Part shown: positions 8,681 through 17,049 of the stretch, in pieces
Numbering within the stretch: position 1 is the first letter of the stretch
Layout of the letters: every line of letters starts with the position of its first letter
From: Microbacterium sp. CFH 31415
GTDB taxonomy: Bacteria > Actinomycetota > Actinomycetes > Actinomycetales > Microbacteriaceae
Assembly (NCBI RefSeq): GCF_022538185.1
Contig: NZ_JAKYXC010000002.1
Span: 576,415-640,414, forward strand
Direction of reading: 5' to 3'
DNA: 64,000 nt
Made by a program: the position numbers and the translations under genes
Notes under the pieces: model-generated
Seen by the model: the letters and a program-made list of their open reading frames with translations, nothing else
Database searches by the model: none
What the model was told of the DNA's origin: nothing

Positions 8681-9379
8681 GTGATGTCACAAGGAATTCA
8701 CACGGCCCTCCCCGCCCGCGTCCTCGCCCTCGCGGCGGCCCTGCTCGTGGCCTTCGCGCTGCTGCTGGTGCCGGCATCCCCCGCTCACGCGCACGACGAG
8801 CTCATCGGCAGCACTCCCTCCGTCGGCTCGACCGTCGAGGGCGTTCCGGCGCAGCTGACGCTGACGTTCAGCGGTGCGATCGCGACCGATGCAGGGGCCT
8901 CGGACGTGGCGGTGACGGATGCCGCGGGCACGTCGCTCATCGACGGCGCCCCGACCGCGCAGGACAACGTGCTGACCCAGCCGCTCACGGGAGAGGCATC
9001 CGGTGAGATCACCGTTCTGTGGAAGGTCGTCTCGAGCGACGGCCACCCCATCTCGGGCCAGTTCGCGTTCACAGTGACGTCCGGGCCCACGCCGACTCCG
9101 ACGGACACCGCCACCCCGACGCCGACGCCGACCGAGACGTCCGAGCCCACGCAGGAGCCCTCCGCGACGCCGTCGGCCACCGTGCCGGCGGACTCCGGCA
9201 CGACCGGCTCCGACGTGTGGCCTTGGGTGCTCATCGGCATCGTGGTGATCGCCCTCGGCGGCGGCATCACGTACCTGCTGGTGTCGCGCGCACGCCGCCA
9301 GAAGGCCCTCGCCGACAACCGGGCGCGGGCGCTCGGAGGGGGTCCCCGGCTCGACTCCGACGCCTCCGCCGAGCGATAG
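8681..9379 (+). CDS. copC: CopC-domain copper resistance protein, membrane-anchored
   Basis: A 232-residue exported protein. A signal peptide (residues about 12-37, cleavage after AHA) exposes a new N-terminal histidine ([15 protein letters not shown]), the classic CopC copper ligand. The beta-sandwich (about 38-135) ends with [15 protein letters not shown], which carries a second conserved His. A Thr/Pro-rich linker (about 137-175) and one membrane helix ([21 protein letters not shown]) anchor it with a short basic tail inside the cell, as in Gram-positive CopC proteins. The start is GTG 8681 or ATG 8684; the leaderless promoter spacing favours 8681. The divergent Cys/Met-rich copper protein supports a shared copper-handling role. 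No CopD domain is present. Confidence 0.9.
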   Translation: MMSQGIHTALPARVLALAAALLVAFALLLVPASPAHAHDELIGSTPSVGSTVEGVPAQLTLTFSGAIATDAGASDVAVTDAAGTSLIDGAPTAQDNVLTQPLTGEASGEITVLWKVVSSDGHPISGQFAFTVTSGPTPTPTDTATPTPTPTETSEPTQEPSATPSATVPADSGTTGSDVWPWVLIGIVVIALGGGITYLLVSRARRQKALADNRARALGGGPRLDSDASAER

Positions 9380-9382
9380 GCT
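9377..9382 (+). promoter_or_regulatory. -10 hexamer for leaderless lpd, embedded in the copC stop codon
   Basis: TAGGCT whose first three bases are the TAG stop of copC; the lpd ATG begins 7 nt later, with no ribosome-binding site. Confidence 0.6.
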
Positions 9383-9389
9383 TGCAGTC

Positions 9390-10787
9390 ATGCCCCATTA
9401 CGACGTCGCTATCCTCGGCGCGGGCCCCGGCGGGTACGTCGCGGCTGTCCGCAGCGCACAGCTCGGCCTCTCCGTCGCCATCATCGAAGAGAAGTACTGG
9501 GGCGGTGTCTGCCTCAACGTCGGCTGCATCCCCTCGAAGGCCCTCCTGAAGAACGCCGACCTCGCGCATCAGTTCACCCACAAGGCCGATCTGTTCGGCA
9601 TCTCCGGTGACGTGAAGTTCGACTTCGGCGTCGCGTGGGACCGCAGCCGCACAGTGGCCGAGACGCACGTCAAGGGCATCCACTACCTGATGAAGAAGAA
9701 CAAGGTCACCGAGTACGAGGGGCGCGGTTCCTTCACCGGACCCAACGCCATCACGGTGACCAAGGCCGACGGCTCCACCGACGAGGTGACCTTCGACAAC
9801 GCGATCATCTCGACCGGCTCCAAGGTGCGCCTGCTGCCCGGCGTCGAGCTCGGCGGCAACATCGTCACGTACGAGGAGCAGATCCTCGCCCGCGACCTGC
9901 CCGAGTCGATCGTCATCGTCGGCGCCGGCGCCATCGGCATGGAGTTCGCCTTCGTGATGGTGAACTACGGCGTCAAGGTCACGATCATCGAGTTCCTCGA
10001 CCGTGCGCTGCCCAACGAAGACGCCGACGTCTCGAAGGAGATCGCGCGTCAGTACAAGAAGTACGGCGTCGACATCCTCACCTCCACCAAGGTGGAGACC
10101 GTCACCGACCAGGGCGACAAGGTCACCGTGACCTACACCGCCAAGGACGGCACCGCCGGCTCGATCGACGCCGACAAGGTCATGATGTCGATCGGCTTCG
10201 CCGCCAACGTCGAGGGCTTCGGCCTCGACAAGACCGGCGTGAAGCTCACCGACCGCGGTGCGATCGACATCGACGACCACATGCGCACCAACGTGCCGCA
10301 CATCTACGCGATCGGCGATGTGACCGCCAAGCTGCAGCTGGCCCACGTGGCCGAGGCGCAGGGCGTGGTCGCCGCCGAGACCATCGGCAAGGCCGAGACG
10401 ATGACGCTGGGCGACTACCGCATGATGCCGCGCGCGACGTTCTGCTCGCCGCAGGTGGCCTCGTTCGGCCTCACCGAGCAGCAGGCGCGCGATGCCGGCT
10501 ACGACGTCAAGGTCGCGAAGTTCCCGTTCTCGGCCAACGGCAAGGCCAACGGCCTCGGCGAGCCCGTCGGCTTCGTCAAGCTCATCGCCGACGGCGAGCA
10601 CCTCGAGCTGCTCGGCGGCCACCTGATCGGACCCGACGTCTCCGAGCTCCTGCCCGAGCTGACCCTCGCGCAGAAGTGGGACCTCACGGCCCTCGAGGCG
10701 GCCCGCAACGTCCACACGCACCCGACCCTGTCGGAAGCCGTGCAGGAGGCGTTCCACGGCCTCGCCGGCCACATGATCAACCTCTAG
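9390..10787 (+). CDS. lpd: dihydrolipoyl dehydrogenase (E3)
   Basis: A 465-residue flavoprotein that reoxidises dihydrolipoamide for pyruvate and 2-oxoglutarate dehydrogenase, passing electrons to NAD+. It has the FAD-binding loop [10 protein letters not shown] (residues 10-19), the redox-active pair C41/C46 in [13 protein letters not shown], the NAD-binding [11 protein letters not shown] (about 177-187), the second FAD motif YAIGDVT (about 308-314) and the catalytic HPTLSE near the C-terminus (H444, E449). The nearby garA-type gene encodes a protein that regulates the 2-oxoglutarate dehydrogenase complex in relatives. The mRNA appears leaderless. A long perfect hairpin follows the stop codon. 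Confidence 0.97.
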   Translation: MPHYDVAILGAGPGGYVAAVRSAQLGLSVAIIEEKYWGGVCLNVGCIPSKALLKNADLAHQFTHKADLFGISGDVKFDFGVAWDRSRTVAETHVKGIHYLMKKNKVTEYEGRGSFTGPNAITVTKADGSTDEVTFDNAIISTGSKVRLLPGVELGGNIVTYEEQILARDLPESIVIVGAGAIGMEFAFVMVNYGVKVTIIEFLDRALPNEDADVSKEIARQYKKYGVDILTSTKVETVTDQGDKVTVTYTAKDGTAGSIDADKVMMSIGFAANVEGFGLDKTGVKLTDRGAIDIDDHMRTNVPHIYAIGDVTAKLQLAHVAEAQGVVAAETIGKAETMTLGDYRMMPRATFCSPQVASFGLTEQQARDAGYDVKVAKFPFSANGKANGLGEPVGFVKLIADGEHLELLGGHLIGPDVSELLPELTLAQKWDLTALEAARNVHTHPTLSEAVQEAFHGLAGHMINL

Positions 10788-10800
10788 ATCACCCGATCGA

Positions 10801-10835
10801 CACGAAGGCCCCGGCGTTCCGCCGGGGCCTTCGTG
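10801..10835 (+). terminator. 16-bp perfect hairpin after lpd
   Basis: CACGAAGGCCCCGGCG (10801-10816), loop TTC, then the exact complement (10820-10835). No U-tract follows, so it may act as a bidirectional or Rho-assisted stop between lpd and the convergent CYTH gene. Confidence 0.75.
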
Positions 10836-10887
10836 GTCACCGCTCGCCGAGCGGGCGCTGCGAGACGGAAGGGGCCGCGCCGGGCCG

Positions 10888-11535
10888 TCAGTGCCCCAGC
10901 GCTCGCGCGAGTTTCGAGTCGGATGCCGCAGCCCGCGCGCCGGCGGCGTGCGCCGCGTCCGCGACCGCGGTGAAGAACACCCGGCGCTCCTCGGGATCGG
11001 CGGCCCCGGCAGGCCCGAGCTCGATCTCCCACTCGTGCCACTCATGCTCGATGCCCGAGCGCTCGTCGCGCGTGCGCACGTGGTCGTCCGCCACCTCCGC
11101 CACGACCTCGCCCGCAGGCGAGAGCAGGAAGTAGGCGACGCGCTCGTTGCGGATGCGGGCGAGCGGTGTGAGTGCCGCATCACCGACGACGGCCTCGACC
11201 TCCGCGCGCGCGCCGGCGGGCACCTCGTCTTCCTCGCCGAGCGGCCAGTGCAGCTCGACGCGTCCGCCGTCCGCCCCGCGCGGGCCTTTGATGTGCCAGC
11301 CGGCGTCGGGCCCGCCGGTGCGACGGCGCAGGGCGTAGCCGGCACGAGCCAGTGCGACATCGGCGGTGTCGAGGTAGGTCGCGTCGAGCGACCGCGGCTC
11401 GCCTGCGCTCACGGCCGCGACGCCCGGCAGCGCCGACCAGTCCGGCAGGGCCACGCCGTCGTCGACGTCGAACTTCAGCTCGATCTCGACCGATCGCGAG
11501 GGCGCGGCCTCGGGGCGGGGGTCAGCGCCGCTCAC
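10888..11535 (-). CDS. CYTH-domain (triphosphate tunnel) protein
   Basis: A 215-residue protein with the CYTH signature EIELKF near the N-terminus (residues about 17-22), followed by the charged strands expected of the tunnel: YLDTADVALARAGYALRRR, GWHIKGPR, and HEWHEWEIEL. The family hydrolyses inorganic triphosphate, thiamine triphosphate or related substrates with a divalent metal. The substrate is not predictable here, and no CHAD partner domain is fused or adjacent. The GTG start at 11535 overlaps the preceding gene by 14 bp, so the two are probably translationally coupled. The longer upstream reading is antisense to glgP. Confidence 0.87.
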   Translation of the reverse strand: MSGADPRPEAAPSRSVEIELKFDVDDGVALPDWSALPGVAAVSAGEPRSLDATYLDTADVALARAGYALRRRTGGPDAGWHIKGPRGADGGRVELHWPLGEEDEVPAGARAEVEAVVGDAALTPLARIRNERVAYFLLSPAGEVVAEVADDHVRTRDERSGIEHEWHEWEIELGPAGAADPEERRVFFTAVADAAHAAGARAAASDSKLARALGH

Positions 11536-11755
11536 TCGCCGAGTCGGTGTAGGGGTCGATGTCGTCCTGCGCCTCGACGAACCAGAACTCGGCCTCGGTC
11601 GGGCCGTCAGCCTCCCCGGTGCGCTCGAGCTCGCCCTTGCGGGCGTAGACGACCTGCGTCTCGCTGTACGGGACGATGAGGCGGTCGAGGTCGGGGTTCT
11701 CGAGCGGCAGGAGCTGCCCGTCGAGCGGACCTCCGTGAAGTCGTGCGATAGCCAT
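11522..11755 (-). CDS. 77-residue conserved actinobacterial protein
   Basis: A short acidic protein beginning MAIARLHGGPLDGQLLPL and ending in charged residues. It has no signal peptide or membrane helix. Similar small proteins occur in actinobacteria without known function. It overlaps the CYTH gene, so a common transcript is likely. Its ATG lies 6 nt after a TAGGCT hexamer (11762-11767, minus strand) and has no Shine-Dalgarno, so a leaderless start is probable. Confidence 0.65.
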   Translation of the reverse strand: MAIARLHGGPLDGQLLPLENPDLDRLIVPYSETQVVYARKGELERTGEADGPTEAEFWFVEAQDDIDPYTDSASERR

Positions 11756-11761
11756 GTGCCG

Positions 11762-11767
11762 AGCCTA
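11762..11767 (-). promoter_or_regulatory. -10 hexamer of the 77-aa/CYTH transcript
   Basis: TAGGCT on the minus strand, 6 nt before the ATG at 11755; leaderless arrangement. Confidence 0.5.
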
Positions 11768-11834
11768 GACCCGCGCCGAGGCGCGAGACCCGCCCTTGAC
11801 GCGGGCGTTTCCCGCGATGCGGTCACCCCACGAG

Positions 11835-11865
11835 TGCAAGCGTTTTCATCTTCTCGCCCTAGAAT
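11835..11865 (+). promoter_or_regulatory. glgP promoter with a LacI-family-like operator
   Basis: TGCAAGCGTTTTCA at 11835-11848 is an imperfect palindrome of the LacI/GalR operator type (central CG, TGCAA-type arms, 5 of 7 symmetric positions). It covers the expected -35 region of a TAGAAT -10 hexamer at 11860-11865. The GTG start of glgP is 7 nt further on. An operator in this position would repress by occlusion; the regulator is not in the window. Confidence 0.5.
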
Positions 11866-11872
11866 CACTCGC

Positions 11873-14425
11873 GTGAAGGCCATCCGAACGTTCACCGTCC
11901 GCCCTGTCCTCTCCGAAAACCTCGCCCCACTCGACCGCCTCGCGTCGAACTGGCGCTGGTCATGGAGCCGCGCGACGCACGCCCTCTTCGCCTCGATGGA
12001 TCCAGCTCTGTGGGACGAGATCGGCGCCAACCCCGCGCGCATGCTCGGCGCCCTGGGCCAGGAGCGCCTGGACGAGCTCGCACGCGACGATGCCTTCGTT
12101 CAGCGCGTGCACGCCGAGGACGAGCGCCTTACCGCCTACCTCGAGGGCGACCGCTGGTTCCAGCACCTCGACGGGCCCAAGCCTGCGCACATCGCCTACT
12201 TCTCCCCCGAGTTCGGCGTCGACGGATCGCTCCCCCAGTACTCGGGTGGACTCGGCATCCTGGCCGGCGACCACCTCAAGAGCGCGTCAGACCTGGGCGT
12301 GCCGCTCACGGGCGTCGGACTGTTCTACCGCGCGGGCTACTTCCGCCAGTCCATCGGCGACGACGGCTGGCAGCGCGAGAGCTACCCGCTGCTCGACCCG
12401 TACGGCCTCGGCCTCACGCTGCTGCGCGAATCCGACGGCTCGCCCGTCGAGCTCGCGCTCGACCTCCCCGCCGACCGTCGCCTGCACGCACGCGTGTGGG
12501 TGGCCGACATCGGCCGCATCCCGCTGCTGCTGCTCGACTCCGAGACGCCCTCCAACTCCGACGAGATGCGACGGGTCACCGATCGCCTCTACGGCGGCGG
12601 CGGTGAGCACCGCCTGCTGCAGGAGCTCCTCCTCGGTGTCGGCGGGGTGCGCGCGGTGCGCGCGTTCTGCCGCATCACCGGCCGGCCCACGCCGGACGTC
12701 TACCACACGAACGAGGGGCACGCCGGGTTCCAGGGACTCGAGCGGATGTCCGAGCTCATCACCCACGACGGTCTCGCCTTCGACGCGGCGCTGGCGCAGG
12801 TGCGGGCATCCACGGTCTTCACGACGCACACTCCCGTCCCCGCCGGCATCGACCGCTTCCCCCGCGACCTCATCGCCGACTTCCTCGCGAGCCGGTTGTT
12901 CCAGAATCTCGACGCCGGTCGCGCGATCTCCCTCGGTCTCGAGACATGGGACGGCGGCGACCAGGGCGTCTTCAACATGGCGGTGCTCGGCCTGCACCTC
13001 GGCCAGCACGCCAACGGCGTGTCCGAGCTGCACGGCGAGGTCAGCCGCGGGATGTTCGGGATGCTGTGGCCCGGCGTCGACACCGACGAAGTGCCCATCA
13101 CCTCGATCACCAACGGCGTGCACGCTCCGACCTGGGTGCACGCCGCCCTCAAGGCGGTCAGCGAGCGCGCGTTCGGCGACGCCCACACCGACGCCCATGA
13201 CTGGACGAACCGCGAGGCCGTCACCGACGCCGAGCTGTGGGGCGTGCGCCAGCAGATGAAGGGCGAGCTCGTCGCCGAGGCTCGGCGGCGGGTAGCGGCA
13301 TCCCTCTCCAACGGGCACACCCCGTCGTGGATCGCGGATCTGCTCGACCCCGAGGTGCTCACGATCGGCTTCGCGCGGCGCGTGCCGACCTACAAGCGGC
13401 TCACGCTCATGCTGCGCGACCCCGAGCGGCTGACGAAGCTCCTCACCGACCCCGAGCGCCCGGTGCAGATCGTGATCGGCGGCAAGTCTCACCCGGCCGA
13501 CGACTCCGGCAAGATCCTCATCCAGCAGCTCGTGCGCTTCAGTCGCGACCCGAAGGTGCGCGGGCGGATCGTCTTCCTGCCCGACTATGACATTTCCCTC
13601 GCCAAGGGCCTCTACCCCGGCTGCGACGTCTGGCTCAACAACCCGCTGCGTCCGCTGGAGGCGTGCGGCACCAGCGGCATGAAGGCCGCGCTCAACGGCG
13701 TGCTGAACCTCTCGATCCTCGACGGCTGGTGGGACGAGTGGTACGACGGCGAGAACGGCTGGGCCATCCCGACCGCTGACACCGCGTCGAACGACGAGGA
13801 GCGCGACGATGCCGAGGCATCCGCTCTCTACGACCTCATCGAGCATCAGCTCGTGCCGCGGTTCTACGAGCGCGAGGGCGGCATCCCGCTGCGCTGGCTC
13901 TCGATGGTGCGCCACACGATGACCGAGCTGGGCAAGAAGGCGACGAGCGACCGCATGGTGCGCGACTACGTCACGCGCCTGTACGTGCCGGCCGCCGAGC
14001 ATGACGGCGCCCTGCGTGCCGACGGCTTCGCCGAGGCCCGTGCCCTCGCGGACTTCGTGCAGCGGGTGAAGGATGCCTGGCCCCGCGTCTCGATCGCCGG
14101 TGTCGACTCCTCGGGCATCCCGGCCCAGGCGCAGGCGGGCGACACGCTCGAGGTGCGCGCCGAGGTGCGGCTCGACGCGCTCCAGCCCGACGACGTCGCC
14201 GTCGAGCTGGCCTATGGCGGCACGAACGAGGACGACGCGCTCGCGCGCGACCACTCCGTCCACCGGCTCGCACCGGCCGGCCCGGCCGTCGACGGCGTGA
14301 CGACGTTCACGGGCGCGCTCCCCCTGACGGTGACGGGCACGTTCGGCTACACCGTGCGCGTGGTGCCCTCGCACCCGCAGCTGGTGTCCCCGGTCGAGCT
14401 CGGCCTGGTGACCTACCCCGCCTGA
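11873..14425 (+). CDS. glgP: alpha-glucan (glycogen/maltodextrin) phosphorylase
   Basis: An 850-residue GT35 phosphorylase releasing glucose 1-phosphate from alpha-1,4-glucans. The N-terminal DUF3417-type segment (residues about 1-120) has [17 protein letters not shown]. The catalytic core includes [20 protein letters not shown] and HTNEGHAGF. The PLP-binding lysine sits in [13 protein letters not shown] (about residue 604), followed by [15 protein letters not shown]. Length and N-terminal domain match the actinobacterial/archaeal GlgP type rather than the shorter E. coli MalP class. GTG 11873 is chosen because the longer frame crosses the promoter. The putative LacI-type operator suggests induction by a maltodextrin-related sugar. 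Confidence 0.95.
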   Translation: MKAIRTFTVRPVLSENLAPLDRLASNWRWSWSRATHALFASMDPALWDEIGANPARMLGALGQERLDELARDDAFVQRVHAEDERLTAYLEGDRWFQHLDGPKPAHIAYFSPEFGVDGSLPQYSGGLGILAGDHLKSASDLGVPLTGVGLFYRAGYFRQSIGDDGWQRESYPLLDPYGLGLTLLRESDGSPVELALDLPADRRLHARVWVADIGRIPLLLLDSETPSNSDEMRRVTDRLYGGGGEHRLLQELLLGVGGVRAVRAFCRITGRPTPDVYHTNEGHAGFQGLERMSELITHDGLAFDAALAQVRASTVFTTHTPVPAGIDRFPRDLIADFLASRLFQNLDAGRAISLGLETWDGGDQGVFNMAVLGLHLGQHANGVSELHGEVSRGMFGMLWPGVDTDEVPITSITNGVHAPTWVHAALKAVSERAFGDAHTDAHDWTNREAVTDAELWGVRQQMKGELVAEARRRVAASLSNGHTPSWIADLLDPEVLTIGFARRVPTYKRLTLMLRDPERLTKLLTDPERPVQIVIGGKSHPADDSGKILIQQLVRFSRDPKVRGRIVFLPDYDISLAKGLYPGCDVWLNNPLRPLEACGTSGMKAALNGVLNLSILDGWWDEWYDGENGWAIPTADTASNDEERDDAEASALYDLIEHQLVPRFYEREGGIPLRWLSMVRHTMTELGKKATSDRMVRDYVTRLYVPAAEHDGALRADGFAEARALADFVQRVKDAWPRVSIAGVDSSGIPAQAQAGDTLEVRAEVRLDALQPDDVAVELAYGGTNEDDALARDHSVHRLAPAGPAVDGVTTFTGALPLTVTGTFGYTVRVVPSHPQLVSPVELGLVTYPA

Positions 14426-14470
14426 CCCCCGGCCCCTGCCCCTGGCCCCTGCGCCGGGGGATCCCGACGG

Positions 14471-14550
14471 CGCAGAATCGGAGATCGTCGGCGACACGCC
14501 GTCCACTGCGAACAGGCGGCGGCGTGTCGGCCGGGATCTCCGACGCTGCG
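14471..14550. repeat. 31-bp-armed intergenic inverted repeat
   Basis: The left arm (14471-14501) and the right arm (14520-14550) are reverse complements at 26 of 31 positions and enclose an 18-nt loop. Both arms contain CGGAGATC and GACACGCCG blocks. It lies between glgP and the amidotransferase gene, upstream of the latter's promoter. It has no U-tract and is longer than a simple terminator, so a REP-like palindromic element or a strong mRNA-end hairpin are both possible. Confidence 0.75.
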
Positions 14551-14579
14551 ACGCCGCCGGGCCACCGGCGGGCGGGCCG

Positions 14580-14585
14580 TAGGCT
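14580..14585 (+). promoter_or_regulatory. -10 hexamer for leaderless amidotransferase gene
   Basis: TAGGCT followed by TGGGGG and the GTG start at 14592. Confidence 0.5.
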
Positions 14586-14591
14586 TGGGGG

Positions 14592-15323
14592 GTGAAGCCG
14601 TTCGTCCTCCTCGCCACGCGGGCCGAAGACGTCCCCGCCGACGAGGAGTACCAGCTCTTCCTGCGGTACTCCGGGCTCGACGAGCGCGACCTCGTGCGCG
14701 TACGGCTCGAGGCCGAGCCCATGCCGCGCCTCGACCTCGACGCCCTCTCGGGCATCTTCGTCGGCGGCGGGCCGTTCAACGCCTCCGACCCCGCCGAGAC
14801 GAAGTCGGCGGTGCAGCACCGGGTCGAGGCCGAGTTCCAGACGCTCCTCGACGAGGTCGTCGCCCGAGACTTCCCGTTCCTCGGAGCTTGCTACGGCATC
14901 GGCACCCTCGGCACGCACCAGGGCGCCGTCATCGACCGCACCCACCCCGAGCCGATCAGCGTGGTTCCCGTCTCGCTCACCGAGGCCGGGGCATCCGACC
15001 CCCTCCTGCGCGACATGCCGCCGCAGTTCGAGGCCTTCGTCGGTCACAAGGAGGCGATCACGACGCTCCCGGCCACGGCCGCGCTGCTCGCCTCGTCGCC
15101 CGAATGCCCCGTGCAGATGTTCAAGGTGGGCGAGAACGTTTACGCCACGCAGTTCCACCCCGAGCTCGACGTCGACGGCATCACGACGCGCATCCACGCA
15201 TACGCCGGCTATGGCTACTTCGCCGCCGAGGAGCTCGAGCTCACCCTCGCCGCGGTGCGCCGCGCGGCGGTATCGCACCCGAGCCGAATCCTGCGCACGT
15301 TCGTCGAGCGCTACGCGCGCTGA
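14592..15323 (+). CDS. class I glutamine amidotransferase (GATase1)
   Basis: A 243-residue stand-alone glutaminase domain. The nucleophile elbow FLGACYGIG places Cys at residue 100. The partner dyad is in ATQFHPELD (His189, Glu191), and the oxyanion strand is GIFVGGGPF (about 54-62). The family hydrolyses glutamine and delivers ammonia to a synthase domain, which is not fused or adjacent here. Members annotated as GMP-synthase-like amidotransferases are often catabolic gamma-glutamyl hydrolases, so the true substrate is open. It is probably a single-gene, leaderless transcript. It is convergent with the antiporter gene only 7 bp away. Confidence 0.9.
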   Translation: MKPFVLLATRAEDVPADEEYQLFLRYSGLDERDLVRVRLEAEPMPRLDLDALSGIFVGGGPFNASDPAETKSAVQHRVEAEFQTLLDEVVARDFPFLGACYGIGTLGTHQGAVIDRTHPEPISVVPVSLTEAGASDPLLRDMPPQFEAFVGHKEAITTLPATAALLASSPECPVQMFKVGENVYATQFHPELDVDGITTRIHAYAGYGYFAAEELELTLAAVRRAAVSHPSRILRTFVERYAR

Positions 15324-15330
15324 ACCGCGC

Positions 15331-16302
15331 CTATGTGCGCGCGACGATCAGGTACGTCAGGTACACCGCGTAGGCGACGACGAAGAGGAAACCCTCGACG
15401 CGGGTCACCCGCCTGCCGGTCAGGAACACCGGGACGCACAGCAGCGACACGAGCACCATGATCGGCATGTCGATGTAGGCGAGGCTCGGCTCGACGGCGA
15501 CCTGTCCCGGCGCGAAGAAGAGCGAGGCACCGAGGATGAACGTGAGGTTGAGGATGCTCGACCCGATCAGGTTGCCCACCGCGATGTCGCGATCGTCGCG
15601 GATCGTGGCGACGATCGTCGTGGCGAGCTCGGGCGCGGACGTGCCGATCGCGACGATCGTGAGGCCGATCAGCGCATTCGAGACGCCTGCGGCCGCAGCG
15701 AGCTCGACCGCCCCGCGGACCAGCCAGTCCGCGCCGAACACGATGACGACGATGCCGAGCACCAGCAGGCCGGGCTCGACGGCCGCCCATCGCCGACTCC
15801 CGCGCACGTCCTGCCTCGGATACTCGTGCTCGTACTCCTCGAGGACTCGCGTCGACTCGCGCCGGGTCAGCAGCACGAGCAGCGCCGTGTAGACCAGGGC
15901 CGCGACGAACAGCAGCACGCCGTCGAGCACCGACAGCGCGCCGTCGAACGACAGCAGGAAGAGGAGGACGGATGCCACGGCCATGGCCGGCAGATCGAGC
16001 TTGAGCGTCTGCGCGTGCATCACGATCGGCCGGATGGCCGCAGTCATGCCGAGGATCAGGAGCAGGTTCACCATGTTGGTGCCGACGATGTTGCCGATGG
16101 CGAGGGAGCCCGCCCCCGACCGGACCGCGTCGATGCCGACGGCGAGCTCGGGGGCGCTCGTGCCGATGGAGACGACCGTGAGCCCGATGATGATCGGCGG
16201 GATGCCCATCCGCCGCGCGAGCTTCGCACCGTAGCGCACGACCAGCTCGGCTCCGACGACGAGCGCGATGAGCCCCAGCGCGACGACGAGCAACGGGATC
16301 AT
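15331..16302 (-). CDS. calcium/sodium (CaCA family) antiporter
   Basis: A 323-residue integral membrane protein with two inverted halves, each with the alpha-repeat of the Ca2+/cation antiporter family: VVSIGTSAPELAVGI with GNIVGTNMVN in the first half and IVAIGTSAPELATTI with GNLIGSSILN in the second. The acidic residues in these repeats bind the exchanged ions. A central hydrophilic loop (about 150-175, TRRESTRVLEEYEHEYPRQD) separates the halves. About ten hydrophobic helices are visible, as in YrbG. ATG 16302 lies 6 nt from a TACGGT hexamer with no ribosome-binding site, a leaderless start. Ion specificity (Ca, K or other) cannot be read from the sequence. Confidence 0.92.
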   Translation of the reverse strand: MIPLLVVALGLIALVVGAELVVRYGAKLARRMGIPPIIIGLTVVSIGTSAPELAVGIDAVRSGAGSLAIGNIVGTNMVNLLLILGMTAAIRPIVMHAQTLKLDLPAMAVASVLLFLLSFDGALSVLDGVLLFVAALVYTALLVLLTRRESTRVLEEYEHEYPRQDVRGSRRWAAVEPGLLVLGIVVIVFGADWLVRGAVELAAAAGVSNALIGLTIVAIGTSAPELATTIVATIRDDRDIAVGNLIGSSILNLTFILGASLFFAPGQVAVEPSLAYIDMPIMVLVSLLCVPVFLTGRRVTRVEGFLFVVAYAVYLTYLIVART

Positions 16303-16308
16303 GCGGCC

Positions 16309-16314
16309 ACCGTA
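16309..16314 (-). promoter_or_regulatory. -10 hexamer for leaderless antiporter gene
   Basis: TACGGT on the minus strand followed by GGCCGC and ATG 16302. Confidence 0.4.
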
Positions 16315-16356
16315 TCGGCACCTCGCCCGCTCGCCGTCCGGCGCCGGCGCACGAGC

Positions 16357-17049
16357 TCACGCCTCGAGGATGCGGGTGACGGATGCCTCGCCGGCCGGCT
16401 CCTCGTCGGCGAGGCCGGGCTCCAGCCCGAGGTCGACGAGCACGAGGTCGCCGCACAGGTCGGGTCCGCGCCCGATGACCAGGCCCGCCTTCACGGCGCC
16501 GAAAGTCACCGTCACCGCGGCCGGCAGCACGACGTCGTCGGCGACCCCCGTGTCGGGCTGCAGGCCGCTCGGCAGATCGACGGCGACGGTGCGGCGCATC
16601 CCGTCGCCCATCGCGGCGAGCAGGCGCGCGACCGCCTCGCGGGCGGCGCCTCGCAGCGCCGGGTCGGGCGAGGTGCCGATGCCGAGGATGCCGTCCACGA
16701 CGACGGTGTATCCGGATGCCGCGGCCACGGCCTCGTCGACCGAGACCTGCCGCGCTCCGGCCTCGAGCGCAGCCGCCAGTCCGTCCTCGTGCACGCGGCT
16801 CCCCACCGCGAGCACGTCGACCTCGATCCCCTCGCCGAGCTCGGACGCCGCGTACAGGGCGTCGCCGCCGTTGTCGCCGCTGCCCGCGATCACGAGCACG
16901 CGCGGGGCCGCGGCATCCGTCAGTCGCTCTCCGATCACCCCCGCGAGCGCCGTCGCCGCACGTCGCATCAGCGGCTGGCCGGCATCGAGCAGCGGTCGCT
17001 CCACCGCGCGCACCTGCGCGGCGGTGTACGCCGGTACGCGCACGGTCAC
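16357..17049 (-). CDS. nnrE: NAD(P)H-hydrate epimerase (YjeF N-terminal domain)
   Basis: A 230-residue YjeF_N-type protein that epimerises damaged R-NAD(P)HX to the S form for repair by the ADP/ATP-dependent dehydratase. It shows the N-terminal helix AYTAAQVRAVERPLL, the nucleotide-binding VLVIAGSGDNGGDALYAA (residues about 51-68), VVDGILGIG (about 111-119) and AVDLPSGLQPDTG (about 150-162). The dehydratase domain (NnrD) is neither fused nor in the window. The GTG start at 17049 overlaps the YihY gene stop as GTGA, so the two are translationally coupled. Confidence 0.9.
   Translation of the reverse strand: MTVRVPAYTAAQVRAVERPLLDAGQPLMRRAATALAGVIGERLTDAAAPRVLVIAGSGDNGGDALYAASELGEGIEVDVLAVGSRVHEDGLAAALEAGARQVSVDEAVAAASGYTVVVDGILGIGTSPDPALRGAAREAVARLLAAMGDGMRRTVAVDLPSGLQPDTGVADDVVLPAAVTVTFGAVKAGLVIGRGPDLCGDLVLVDLGLEPGLADEEPAGEASVTRILEA

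Noticed and set aside
12287..14779. 830-residue minus-strand open frame
   Set aside because: Antisense to glgP, His/Arg-rich, with no recognisable domain.
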